A stretch of DNA of 64,000 nucleotides, taken from assembly GCF_001640025.1 (NCBI RefSeq), contig NC_031672.1:4092001-4156000 (forward strand). The letters are read 5' to 3'. This document shows, one piece after another, positions 52,243 to 61,106 of the stretch. A model generated the notes under the pieces. It ran no database searches and was not told the origin of the DNA. It worked only from the letters and a program-made list of their open reading frames with translations. The number at the start of each line of letters is the position of its first letter. The stretch's first letter is position 1. The position numbers and the translations under genes are program-made. This stretch comes from Sugiyamaella lignohabitans (lineage: Eukaryota; Ascomycota; Dipodascomycetes; Dipodascales; Trichomonascaceae).

Positions 52243-53091
52243 CTATGAAGCCAGGGGATTTGCATGAATAGTGACGCTCTTTATATAAATCTTCTCTACT
52301 GGGCGATTTTTCTTGTCAACTGCAACCTCCTCTATTTTTTCTAAACTGTCCCACCCGTCTATTATTTTTCCAAATACTGTATACTGTCCATCGAGGTGCA
52401 CATGCTTATCATATGTGAAGAAAAACTGACTGCCATTCGTATTCGGGCCCGAATTAGCCATAGAAAGAACACCCTATAAGTTAGTTTTTGCCACCAAAAA
52501 CCTCACAAGACTTGTCAATATAATTACATCATCAGGTTTCCTCATAACTCAAAGCTTGCCTTCTTTCCCAGATCACTTTTGCTCTATGGATCAGGGAATA
52601 CAATTAACGGTGCTAAATTATGAGTTTACCCCGTTCATATCTTCTTACAAAATCTGCTAATCAAATTCTCAATATTTCAGCCTTCCCACTTACTCTCGTA
52701 TTATGCCGCAGTGTTGGACGGATCTCATCTTTAAATTTCCCTCCCCAAATTGATTCTCCTCCTTTACCCTTGCCAGTCGGATCACCCATTTGCACCATAA
52801 AGCCTACATGGTTAGTTCGCTGTAGTTATCATCAACCAGGTGCACCTCCGACTTAAGATTATCAGAACCACACGATGCTTAATGCATTTAGTGTGTTCTT
52901 ACCCTTGATGTTCCTGTGAATTAAAGTATTGTTATAGGTCCCTTTGGCGCAATGCCCAAGGAAATTCTCCGACGCCAGTGGGCATACTTCACAGAAGAGT
53001 TCAACCTTGATGTCACCCAAGTCCGTATGAAGCTTATATTGTTAGTTCTATTTCACTGAGATTAATCAAGTACACTTACTGTTACTGACAT
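52243..53091 (-). CDS. PPIL3-type cyclophilin (peptidyl-prolyl isomerase)
   Basis: A single-domain cyclophilin, related to human PPIL3, a spliceosome-associated cyclophilin. Four exons on the minus strand: 53080-53091 (MSVT), 52903-53032, 52694-52803 and 52243-52473, giving 160 aa (human 161). It reads [48 protein letters not shown], then [18 protein letters not shown]. Catalytic-region arginine (HRNIKGFMVQ) and the Q and F of the active site are kept; [11 protein letters not shown] (His to Tyr change as in PPIL3). Introns are 47, 99 and 220 nt. S. cerevisiae has no obvious orthologue. Shares a 154-bp divergent promoter with MHF1. Confidence 0.93.
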
Positions 53092-53245
53092 AGATAATAA
53101 GTTAAACAACGTACAAGTTCTATCTATAGTTCTATAATCCATCAGCAGTTTCTAGCCGCGGGCTGTCGTCGCGGCTATCCAGGGGTAAAGCTACATCTAA
53201 GTTCTCCAACGCGTTAAATCGTCATCACCAAAAGCAACTTTTAAA
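53092..53245. promoter_or_regulatory. Short divergent promoter with 8-bp inverted repeat
   Basis: The 154-bp gap between the PPIL3-type gene and MHF1 contains a perfect inverted repeat, TAGCCGCG (53153-53160) and CGCGGCTA (53170-53177), spaced by 9 nt. In this AT-rich interval it may be a dimer-factor site shared by both genes. Confidence 0.45.
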
Positions 53246-53673
53246 ATGGTGAGAGAACTGACAGAAGAAGAAGAGCAAAAGAAGGAGGTAAGCAACTAAT
53301 CTCTATTATAGCAAGTATGAGGTACTAATCTGATGGTGTAGCAATTGAAATCTGCGATCTGGTATACTGTTGGTCAGATTGTGGATGAAGAGGCACAAGA
53401 TTTAAACACGGCGGCCTCACCACAGTTCATAGCAGCTCTTGCTGACTTGGTATTCAATCAAGCATGTAAGTTTCCAATGAATCTTGATGGCCAAACTTAG
53501 GTACTAACAAGTAATAAGTACTCCTTGGAGTAGATCTTGAGCTGTTCGCTCGTCACGCCAAACGGAAAGTCATCAACGAAGATGATGTACGAATGGTCTG
53601 TCGTCGTAACACAGATCTCCAACGTGTCATAGGTGACTATATGACAAAGCAGTTGGAAGGCGGCGAGAAATGA
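53246..53673 (+). CDS. MHF1: Histone-fold protein Mhf1/CENP-S
   Basis: The histone-fold partner of Mhf2/CENP-X in the MHF complex, which works with FANCM/Mph1 in fork repair and with the kinetochore. Three exons, 53246-53287, 53342-53465 and 53519-53673, coding for 106 aa. The order is MVRELTEEEE, QLKSAIWYTVGQIVDEEAQ, SPQFIAALADLVFNQ, then ALLLGVDLELFARHAKRKVINEDDV and RRNTDLQRVI. The FARHAKRKVINEDDV block is characteristic of CENP-S. Introns are 54 and 53 nt; both have TACTAA(C) branch points close to the acceptor. Codon joining at exon 3 (T + TA) restores the frame. Confidence 0.9.
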
Positions 53674-54292
53674 GTGAGGGGTTTCTATTTTCTTGCAGTT
53701 TATTATTTATTATTTACTCTTTAATGCCCTGTCTATTGCAATTTTAATGAAAAGCGTTGATAATACAATCGTTATCACTTAAATGGGAGTCCTGGGATAA
53801 GAGTGCAGTTCAATAATCGTGTATAATCCCCTAAGTTTTCCTCACGAAGTTTATGAACTTGTAGGATTTTGGAGAAATGATTGTCTGCAAAGATATTTCT
53901 CGTCATCTACCCACAGAGCCTTCCCAATCCGTACATTTCAGGGGATGGTATTCTATATAGTAATATAATTTTGGTTTTCAAATAGATATAAAATTTTCTA
54001 TTCCGGACTGTCAAGAAACGATTTGACTTTGTACAAAAATATATAGCCAATTAGTACTAATACTTCTAAAACAAAAAGAATTTAACGATACATTTAGTTA
54101 TTAGTTCTCCTGAATAAAGGTCAAATGATAGTTTAATATACTTTTCTCATTCTTATACTGAGTGAAAAACAATCGGGCTACTTGCAAGCCGTATAACCCC
54201 TACCCAAATTCAATATTGAATTTTTCAAGCATCATGATGTTAAAGAACAGTATCGTAGAGTAAGCAGACACCCATTTAAACAACACAACGCC
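53674..54292. other. Intergenic region between MHF1 and MRPS9
   Basis: About 620 bp, AT-rich, no gene seen. Confidence 0.5.
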
Positions 54293-55312
54293 ATGCCTCG
54301 ACTAAGGCAATTAGTTCCGGCAGGATTTAGCAATCCAATTCAGGTTTATACACGACTTATCTTTAACTCTGCATCCAAACCATTTTCTACAACTACCAGT
54401 CCTTCCAACGCCCAGCGGGCCATTAGCCAGATCCAAACACGTTTAGAGAAGCTGACAAAAGAATATGAAGACTATAATGGAATTCGTAAGGAGCAGTCTG
54501 ATGAAGATGTCCGAGGCACAAATCTTATCAAATTCAATGATTTTTCTCATAGAAGAGGTGATTTAGAGAAACTCCGAGTTGTTCCTCGGGACCAAGCTTT
54601 TTACATGGCTAATCCTCCTCATGAAGAGATTATGCGTAAATTAAGCGATTTATTGGACAAGAACATTAATTTACCCCTTGCTTCACCTCAGACATATGTT
54701 CGACCCTCTTGGTTGCCAATGAAAGATTATGCAAACATGGCAGGAGGAACTCGACTAAGACCATCTAATTACAGAGAATTCATCAAGCTTGCATCCCGTC
54801 TCGATTCCATCGATCCTCAATTAATACCTAGTGATGTTGTTACCATTCTCGACGCTTTCAAAAGAAAGGAAACCACTGCATCAAATAAAACTCCCATCAA
54901 GGTACTCGACAATATGGGGCGAGCAATTGCTGTTGGTAGAAGAAAAACATCATCAGCCCGGGTCATTGTAGTTAAAGCAAGTGAGGAAATCAAGGGTCAA
55001 TTTTTGGTTAATGGGCGCCCTCTTGATGTTCATTTTGATCGTTTGCAAGATAGAACCACTGCTCTGTTCCCTCTAAAGGTGATTGAGGGAATGGGTTCGT
55101 ATAATGTCTTTGCTACTGTTCATGGTGGTGGTCTGACCGGACAATGTGGAGCTATTGCTCTCGGTCTTACTAAGGCCCTTATTATTCATAATCCTATTCT
55201 CGGCAAGAGATTGTCTAAGGCTGGTTGTACGAAACGTGACACTCGTGTCAAGGAGAGAAAGAAGCCTGGTAAGCCTAAGGCCAGAAAATCAAACACCTGG
55301 GTCAAGCGTTGA
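54293..55312 (+). CDS. MRPS9: Mitochondrial ribosomal protein uS9m (Mrps9)
   Basis: uS9 of the mitochondrial small subunit, reaching the decoding centre by its C-terminal tail. 339 aa, ATG at 54293. Hydroxylated basic presequence (KPFSTTTSPS). The S9 domain begins about residue 205 (GRAIAVGRRKTSSARV), with VNGRPLDVHFDRL, YNVFATVHGGGLTGQCGAIALGL and the Lys/Arg tail ending NTWVKR (uS9 normally ends KR). The long N-terminal region is usual in fungi. Confidence 0.95.
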   Translation: MPRLRQLVPAGFSNPIQVYTRLIFNSASKPFSTTTSPSNAQRAISQIQTRLEKLTKEYEDYNGIRKEQSDEDVRGTNLIKFNDFSHRRGDLEKLRVVPRDQAFYMANPPHEEIMRKLSDLLDKNINLPLASPQTYVRPSWLPMKDYANMAGGTRLRPSNYREFIKLASRLDSIDPQLIPSDVVTILDAFKRKETTASNKTPIKVLDNMGRAIAVGRRKTSSARVIVVKASEEIKGQFLVNGRPLDVHFDRLQDRTTALFPLKVIEGMGSYNVFATVHGGGLTGQCGAIALGLTKALIIHNPILGKRLSKAGCTKRDTRVKERKKPGKPKARKSNTWVKR

Positions 55313-55519
55313 TTTTGGTACTCTTCTGTATATAGTATGTACATATTATTTTTTTTTAAGATATATTTTGATGTTCTTCAGATTTATGGCAATGTTTTCA
55401 ACTTCGCGAGCAGATCAGACTGCTCACCCGCTTCTGAGCCGCATAAGATGACATGAAATTTAGTTTATAGTAGGGCAGTTAAAGATATCATATTTCGCTC
55501 ATATTGGGCTCGATCAGGA

Positions 55520-55989
55520 ATGACTAAAAGTTCTCTGTTATTAAGGTCTGCGACTAAGCGAGATACGAAACCATTGGGTCTAGCTTATGTAAGTGTCTGC
55601 TCTCGTTCTTCTCAATTCACGAACCGCTTATGTACTAACTGCTGCGAAATATAGTTCATTGAGGCCTCGAAATCCAAACAGCTTTGGCGATTCATAGTGA
55701 GAACTGCATATAGTAAGTTCTTGTTAAAATATAGCAGTTAATCCAGTCTTGAGTAATACTAACTGTTTTCAGAACTGCCAGATAAACACCGACGTCAAGA
55801 GCTTGTACAATGGGCTCGTCAGGACTTCGAGGCGCATAGAAACGAAACCGACGTTGTAAGTACCACAGTGAAAAATAGGGAATGATAGACGACTGGCGAT
55901 TCTAACTGAGGTAGGAAAAAATTAAGTACTTAGTTTCAATGGGCACTAAAGAAGCGAACAACATGGCGAAATATTTACATTTACAGTAG
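55520..55989 (+). CDS. LYR-motif (complex 1 LYR) protein, LYRM2-like
   Basis: A small basic protein of 94 aa from four exons: 55520-55588, 55655-55712, 55773-55855 and 55915-55989. It reads MTKSSLLLRSATKRD, QLWRFIVRTAYKLPDKHRRQ, then LVQWARQDFEAHRNETDVEKIKYLVSMG. The LYR motif is LWR here. LYRM proteins act with acyl-carrier protein in mitochondrial Fe-S, respiratory-complex or ribosome assembly; LPDxxRRxxxxxWAR and EEKIKxLxxxG are typical of the LYRM2-like group. The exact complex is unknown. Introns are 66, 60 and 59 nt with ACTAAC or CTAAC. Unseen as a single ORF. Confidence 0.8.
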
Positions 55990-56023
55990 CAATAGTGTCT
56001 ATATATTTATATTTTATTTGGGA

Positions 56024-58468
56024 CTAGACCGAAATACTTCGTAGAAGAGTCAAAGTCTTATCTTGACTGATGCCAATACCATCAAGTATATTCTCCACAA
56101 TTGAATTTGAAATACCACGATCCTCTGCCCAAGGTGCTAATATTTCGAGGGTATCCTGATAGCGCTTGTTACGAGAGTTCTTTGACTCGAGTGCAGACTT
56201 ACGTACTTCTTCAGATAATATTTTGACTGAACTTAGCAGTTTGTCTAGTGCATCAAGGTTGACTTTAAATTGGTGTCGAGCTCCACGCAAACGAGTTAAA
56301 AATCCAGTAACTACCTTTAAAGTCTCAAGAATTGTGAATGAATGATGGAAATATGACCACGAAAGACTCGGCACCTTAGGCAGCTCACTAAGCTTAGTGG
56401 AAATCTGCAAGTATGAAGTTTCCGAACTCTTTGCAAGACTGCAAGAAATAAGAAGACCAATGACGTCTAGCGACCATACCTCGGCTGGTGTGAATTCGGT
56501 ATTGTCTTTATATAGCCCAACAAGTTGAGATCCAAGGGGTTCAAGCAACTGTGGCTTGGGGGTAATTAAACGCCGAATAATGTTTTCCCTGAGAACAAAT
56601 GCTTTCGCCCAAGTTACACCCTGTCGAGGACCGACAGTTAGTAATTCAGAAAATGGCTGGTCGCCAAGTGGTTGGAAGTCCACATTGGCCAGGGTTTTGA
56701 AATCTCTGTTATCAGAGTATGTTTCTGGGTTAGAATCAAAGTCTTCATCAAACTTCGACAAATTGGCATTACCAGCTGGATCCAGTAACCGTTGGATTTT
56801 AGCCTCTTCAATCCATACCAGACGACGGCTAAGACTCTTCTGCAATTTTGAATTCAGATCTATAAATCCTTCAATTTGAGTGTACGCAGATTTGGTCAGG
56901 GCATACTTGGTGTAAGGGGTGATCTCCGTTAATTGGTTGTAAATGTCATTGGTCCGCATAATAACATCCTTACTGGGGTGGATAGATGAACAGCGACTTA
57001 ATAGAGAATGCGAGATATTTTCGTTTTGAATCATTTTGATTGAAAGTGAATCATAATGCCTTTGAGCATTGGCAAAAGATCCTACTTGAAGGTAGAGTTG
57101 TACAAGCCAGAGCCGCATATAGAACTGGTGCTTATCGTTTAGAACAGCCGATTCTAATAATATGATCGATTTTAAAAGGGCCAAAGGCTCTTCTGAAGAT
57201 ACTAGCCTTCCTACTGCAATAAGAAGAAAATCATCACCCGAAAAATAGTCTTTGGGATCTTTACCTTTTAGAAGAGGTTTAAAATCGTTATATGCCTTAA
57301 TCAGATCATCCGCAGATGGTGGGTCTCCCAGAAGATTTTGAAATTTTGTAGCATTCAATCTCCAATCCAGTGACTTGTCAGAATCATCACCATTGGCCAA
57401 GAAGAGTAAAAATTCACTCTTGTTAAAATTGGAAAATTCAACATATGGTTTCAAGTCTTCATATGCACAGCGTTTGTTCCCAAGAGCTGTAAAGTAGCTC
57501 TTCACTGCACTCATAAACTTGCTCTCCTTAACCTTCCCGTATAGATCTACCAGCGCTAATCTAGAATTTCGTGATTCCGGGGAAAATCCATTTATAAATG
57601 CTTCAGCTTGCTCAATATAATCCCCGCCTAAGTTCACCGCGGCAGTCACCAGTCCCTTCCAATACAACCAATTATCCAGCGAGTGCTTACCTTCCTCGAA
57701 GGTCAGTAAGCCAACACATTCTTGGAAGAGCGAATCCCATTTCTGCGCTTTTTCTAATGATTCTAATAATAACAAAACAAGATCTAGAGACTCCCACTTT
57801 TTTACAACATCCGATTGAAGGTACTCTATTTGCGCATCAACTGAAGCCTCAGTTTTTGCCATACCAAGAACTAGGGCACGAACATAGCCCTCTTGAGCAT
57901 TGACCAAGGGCTCAATCTTGTCCAACATCCTCGATGCTAACATGGGAAAGATTTTTCTTTCGGAATCTGTAGCTGACGGTGATCTACCTGCAATACCATG
58001 GCAGCTAAGGTACATAGCCAGGGCAGCTTGTAATGTACTCCCTCTACTCTGAGTTACTTTCTGACTGGCCATTGAACATTGTACAAAGCCCTTCATATAG
58101 CCGCGGTCAATCATTGAATCAAGCCATAGGTCCAGAAGTTCAGGCTCCACAGCTGATCCCGATTTACGCACAGCGGTCTCGAAAAGTGAGCAGAGTTCGA
58201 CATCTTTTCCATATTTTTGGTATATCTCCTGCAGCAATGACACAATGGTGAGATTTGTTGGCCCCAAGGCAGCAACCCTATTTGCCAATTCCAAGGATTC
58301 TTCTTGTTTGTTCTGTCTTCCACTAATGTAAGCATTTAGAGCGAGCCAGTAGGGATGGTTTGGTGACTTTTTAAGCTCTTTTCCAACCTTTACAAGTGCC
58401 TGTTTGTACGATCCAGCATTGATCAAATCCCAGAGGGCTTTGATGTCCCTAGTTGTCGTTGATGACAT
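56024..58468 (-). CDS. MDM20: NatB auxiliary subunit Mdm20/Naa25
   Basis: The ribosome-anchoring, TPR-rich auxiliary subunit of the NatB N-terminal acetyltransferase (catalytic partner Nat3), needed for actin and mitochondrial inheritance in yeast. 814 aa from the ATG at 58468 (an upstream TTG is rejected). N-terminal TPR-like repeats: ALWDLINAGSYKQALVKVGK, HPYWLALNAYI, EESLELANRVAALGP (about 5-80), then DWRLNATKFQNLLGDP and a long alpha-helical solenoid. The N-terminal TPR pattern and overall size (about 800 aa) fit the NatB family; the C-terminal half is weakly conserved as usual. Divergent from BRX1. Confidence 0.85.
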   Translation of the reverse strand: MSSTTTRDIKALWDLINAGSYKQALVKVGKELKKSPNHPYWLALNAYISGRQNKQEESLELANRVAALGPTNLTIVSLLQEIYQKYGKDVELCSLFETAVRKSGSAVEPELLDLWLDSMIDRGYMKGFVQCSMASQKVTQSRGSTLQAALAMYLSCHGIAGRSPSATDSERKIFPMLASRMLDKIEPLVNAQEGYVRALVLGMAKTEASVDAQIEYLQSDVVKKWESLDLVLLLLESLEKAQKWDSLFQECVGLLTFEEGKHSLDNWLYWKGLVTAAVNLGGDYIEQAEAFINGFSPESRNSRLALVDLYGKVKESKFMSAVKSYFTALGNKRCAYEDLKPYVEFSNFNKSEFLLFLANGDDSDKSLDWRLNATKFQNLLGDPPSADDLIKAYNDFKPLLKGKDPKDYFSGDDFLLIAVGRLVSSEEPLALLKSIILLESAVLNDKHQFYMRLWLVQLYLQVGSFANAQRHYDSLSIKMIQNENISHSLLSRCSSIHPSKDVIMRTNDIYNQLTEITPYTKYALTKSAYTQIEGFIDLNSKLQKSLSRRLVWIEEAKIQRLLDPAGNANLSKFDEDFDSNPETYSDNRDFKTLANVDFQPLGDQPFSELLTVGPRQGVTWAKAFVLRENIIRRLITPKPQLLEPLGSQLVGLYKDNTEFTPAEVWSLDVIGLLISCSLAKSSETSYLQISTKLSELPKVPSLSWSYFHHSFTILETLKVVTGFLTRLRGARHQFKVNLDALDKLLSSVKILSEEVRKSALESKNSRNKRYQDTLEILAPWAEDRGISNSIVENILDGIGISQDKTLTLLRSISV

Positions 58469-58872
58469 CTCCAACTTTCTCTATCGAAGTTCGACAGGTA
58501 ATACTATGTTTGACTGGAACTTGTAGAGCCTATATCATCCCTAGCCCTAGTCGGTTCTGCACTCTTGAAACCTGAGAATTGAGGTACCTTCATTCCACAA
58601 TCAGAATGGAATAAAAATAAAACAAAATCCATTGAATGATACCCTTTCCCCTTATTAATAGCACATATTTGAGCGAGTATTAGCTTAGGTACAATTCAAG
58701 CCCGCTTCAATCTCAGGGTCTCAATGCAGGGTCTGGTCTGTAGCCGTACTGAAATTTTTCGGATTGATTTGCAGCATTCGGCTGAAATATGCAGCTTATC
58801 AGAAATATTTTTTTTCCGTTCTGTCTCGACTTCACAGTAATTTTTTTTAAAAACGACCAAAATCAATACAAA
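58469..58872. promoter_or_regulatory. Divergent promoter region MDM20/BRX1
   Basis: 404 bp. TGAAATTTTTC (58750-58760) is an RRPE-like element, 113-123 bp upstream of the BRX1 ATG. An in-frame upstream ATG (58789) would add 28 hydrophobic residues to BRX1 and was not used. Confidence 0.5.
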
Positions 58873-59769
58873 ATGTCAGCTATTTATAAAACGCTGTCCA
58901 AGGACAGTACTAAGAAATCATCATCTAGCGAAAATGGTGAAGCCAACGGCACTACAACTTACAAAAATAGACAGAGAGTCCTTGTGATCTCGTCAAGAGG
59001 TGTAACTTTCAGACATAGACACTTGATTAATGATTTATCGAATATGATGCCCCATGGTAGAAAAGAACCTAAATTCGACACTAAATCTAAACTTTACCAA
59101 TTAAACGAAATTGCAGAATTGTACAATTGTAACAACATCATGTACTTCGAGGCTAGGAAACACACTGACTTATATCTGTGGTTATCGAAGGCTCCTAACG
59201 GACCCAGTTGCAAATTCCATATTCAAAACATTCACACCATGGACGAGTTAAATTTTACAGGCAACTGTTTAAAGGGATCTCGACCGATTCTGTCCTTTGA
59301 TAGCACGTTTGATGAAACACCTCACAACAGACTTGTTAAGGAGCTATTCCTTCACACCTTTGGCGTTCCACCGAAGGCTCGTAAGTCGAAACCATTCATT
59401 GACCATGTCGTTACTTTAAGCATTGTTGATAACAAAATCTGGTTTCGTAACTATCAAATCTCTGAGAATGCAGCCACCAACGCAAATGATGAACGCAAGA
59501 ACAAGGGTGAGACTGAATTATCATTAGTAGAAATCGGTCCTAGATTTGTCATGACTCTTATCACTATTCTTGAGGGTTCATTTGGCGGTCCTGTCATTTA
59601 CGAAAACAAGGAATTTGTCTCACCTAATTTTGTCCGTGCTCAACTCAGATCTCAACAAGCCGCTGCTGCCAAATCTCGTGCTGAAGCTGCTCTTAACAAC
59701 CGCATCAAGCGCCGTGAAGCAGTCCTTGCTGCTGATCCTCTTTCAAATACTGTTCTATTTAAGCAGTAA
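58873..59769 (+). CDS. BRX1: 60S ribosome biogenesis factor Brx1
   Basis: A nucleolar Brix-domain protein that binds pre-27S rRNA with Ebp2 in early 60S assembly. 298 aa from the ATG at 58873 (MSAIYKTLSKD, like S. cerevisiae MSSIYK). The Brix domain spans about 36-245: QRVLVISSRGVTFRHRHLINDL, YFEARKHTDLYLWLSKAPNG, KFHIQNIHTMDELNFTGNCLKGSRPILSF, and VVTLSIVDNKIWFRNYQI, then ELSLVEIGPRFVM. The C-terminal lysine/arginine-rich tail (KSRAEAALNNRIKRREAVL) is typical. Unspliced. Convergent with ATP19. Confidence 0.97.
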   Translation: MSAIYKTLSKDSTKKSSSSENGEANGTTTYKNRQRVLVISSRGVTFRHRHLINDLSNMMPHGRKEPKFDTKSKLYQLNEIAELYNCNNIMYFEARKHTDLYLWLSKAPNGPSCKFHIQNIHTMDELNFTGNCLKGSRPILSFDSTFDETPHNRLVKELFLHTFGVPPKARKSKPFIDHVVTLSIVDNKIWFRNYQISENAATNANDERKNKGETELSLVEIGPRFVMTLITILEGSFGGPVIYENKEFVSPNFVRAQLRSQQAAAAKSRAEAALNNRIKRREAVLAADPLSNTVLFKQ

Positions 59770-60126
59770 TGAGTAACTTAATTTTATTGAATGCATTTCT
59801 CTTTTAAAAATATATTGGGCACATGCTCCGCGGCCTATTGTAAGCAAGAGGTGAATAATATTGCGCAGTCATATTCTTCCTCCCCTTTCCTCCTCTGCGT
59901 TCGAATAACTCCTATAAACGAAACTCTGGGGGACTCACTTCTGTTAGCCGTCCAGGACTGTATTCCAGCGTTAGAAATATATAAGTATTGTGACAAACAA
60001 ATCAAGCTCGAATCCAGTGGACCGAGCTCAGAGACAACATTAATCAATAATAATTTTGTTTCATTATAAAAACGGGCTGACCCATTTCATTTTATATAAA
60101 CATGACAGTGCTAAAATAGTTCTAAT
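59770..60126. other. Convergent intergenic region BRX1/ATP19
   Basis: 357 bp. A 92-codon ATG-initiated ORF (59791-60069) begins 22 bp after the BRX1 stop; it has no recognised domain and overlaps an antisense ORF. I do not call it a gene. Confidence 0.4.
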
Positions 60127-60721
60127 TTAGTGCTTGGAAGCTTCTGGGGTAGCAGTTTCTTGTTGCTTGATGAAGTCACTATTTATGTTAGTTTATTTGC
60201 GCTTTCAAATGATGCTAGCTTGTCAATGAGAAGCTATTAATGCTCTTAACCGTCATCCATAATAAACATGAGCCAAGTCATTGGTTAATAAGGCATTGAT
60301 CATAGCATATTCAGCCATTGAACTATATCTGAACCTCCAACACTTTCTAAAATATCTCGGACGAGGTTTCAAAAGAGATTTGTTTCCAGTCCGATGTCCC
60401 ATTGAAAGGGTACTAGCCAAAATCTCAAACTGGGAATGTGCTTGCTGGTGCATTGGCCTCCTCATTGAACGGATATCTACTACTTACAGGATAAACTTCT
60501 CCTCTTCCGAAGAGCCAGCATTGATGGGAGGAGTAGTGACAGTCTTCTTTCCGGAAGTGGCATAAACAATACCGGCGGTCAATACACCGAAAGTAGCCAT
60601 ACTGAGCTGCTTTTGTTAGTATCCAGAATTATTCAATTTCAAAATAAATCCACCAACAAAAAAAATCTCAACATACCTGATAAGCTTGGAAAGTCTTTCC
60701 GAAAATAACGTAAGCACCCAT
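60127..60721 (-). CDS. ATP19: ATP synthase subunit k (Atp19)
   Basis: A small inner-membrane subunit of F1Fo-ATP synthase, associated with the dimer. Three exons on the minus strand: 60677-60721, 60488-60606 and 60127-60178, coding for 71 aa: MGAYVIFGKTFQAYQLSMAT, FGVLTAGIVYATSGKK, TPPINAGSSEEEKFILDF. MGAxxxxFGK...xxHQLxxxT is the subunit k N-terminus and the membrane span is LSMATFGVLTAGIVYA. Introns are 70 nt and 309 nt; the second is unusually long for so small a gene. Too fragmented to appear as one ORF. Confidence 0.88.
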
Positions 60722-61106
60722 TTTGTTCAGATGATAGTTAGTATCAATGTTGATTCAACTTGGTATAGCTGTGATGTCTACTGTCAGCGGTATGAAATTT
60801 CCTATTGACCGTGAAGGCATTTGATTGGATGTGTCTCTACAGCCGTGTATAATGCCACTTAAAATGCGGCTGCAATATACTAACGCGAGCGCGTTGAATC
60901 CTGCATATCCTCTGTTTACATCTGAACTTTTGAAACTACTCGTCGAATTCAACAGTCCCTGCATATTAAGATAATGTGGAGGTTTCTTTCGACAAGGTTT
61001 GTGCAGTTGATCTCCTAATAGTCGATTTATGGCTAGTGCTATGATTGGAGAAGATTGTTGAATCGAATGGGCTAGGTTGATTAGAATATTCGGATCTGAT
61101 CGAATA
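60722..61106. promoter_or_regulatory. Divergent promoter region ATP19/FunK1-like gene
   Basis: 385 bp. A palindromic site AACGCG-AG-CGCGTT (60882-60895) resembles a pair of MluI-box cores (ACGCG) and could be a Mbp1/Swi6-type element. No gene. Confidence 0.4.

Noticed and set aside
58789..58872. Upstream in-frame ATG of BRX1
   Set aside because: Adds 28 hydrophobic residues not seen in Brx1; the ATG at 58873 gives the conserved start.
59791..60069. 92-codon ORF just after BRX1
   Set aside because: ATG-initiated but no recognisable domain, overlaps an antisense ORF in a short convergent gap; most likely 3' flank.
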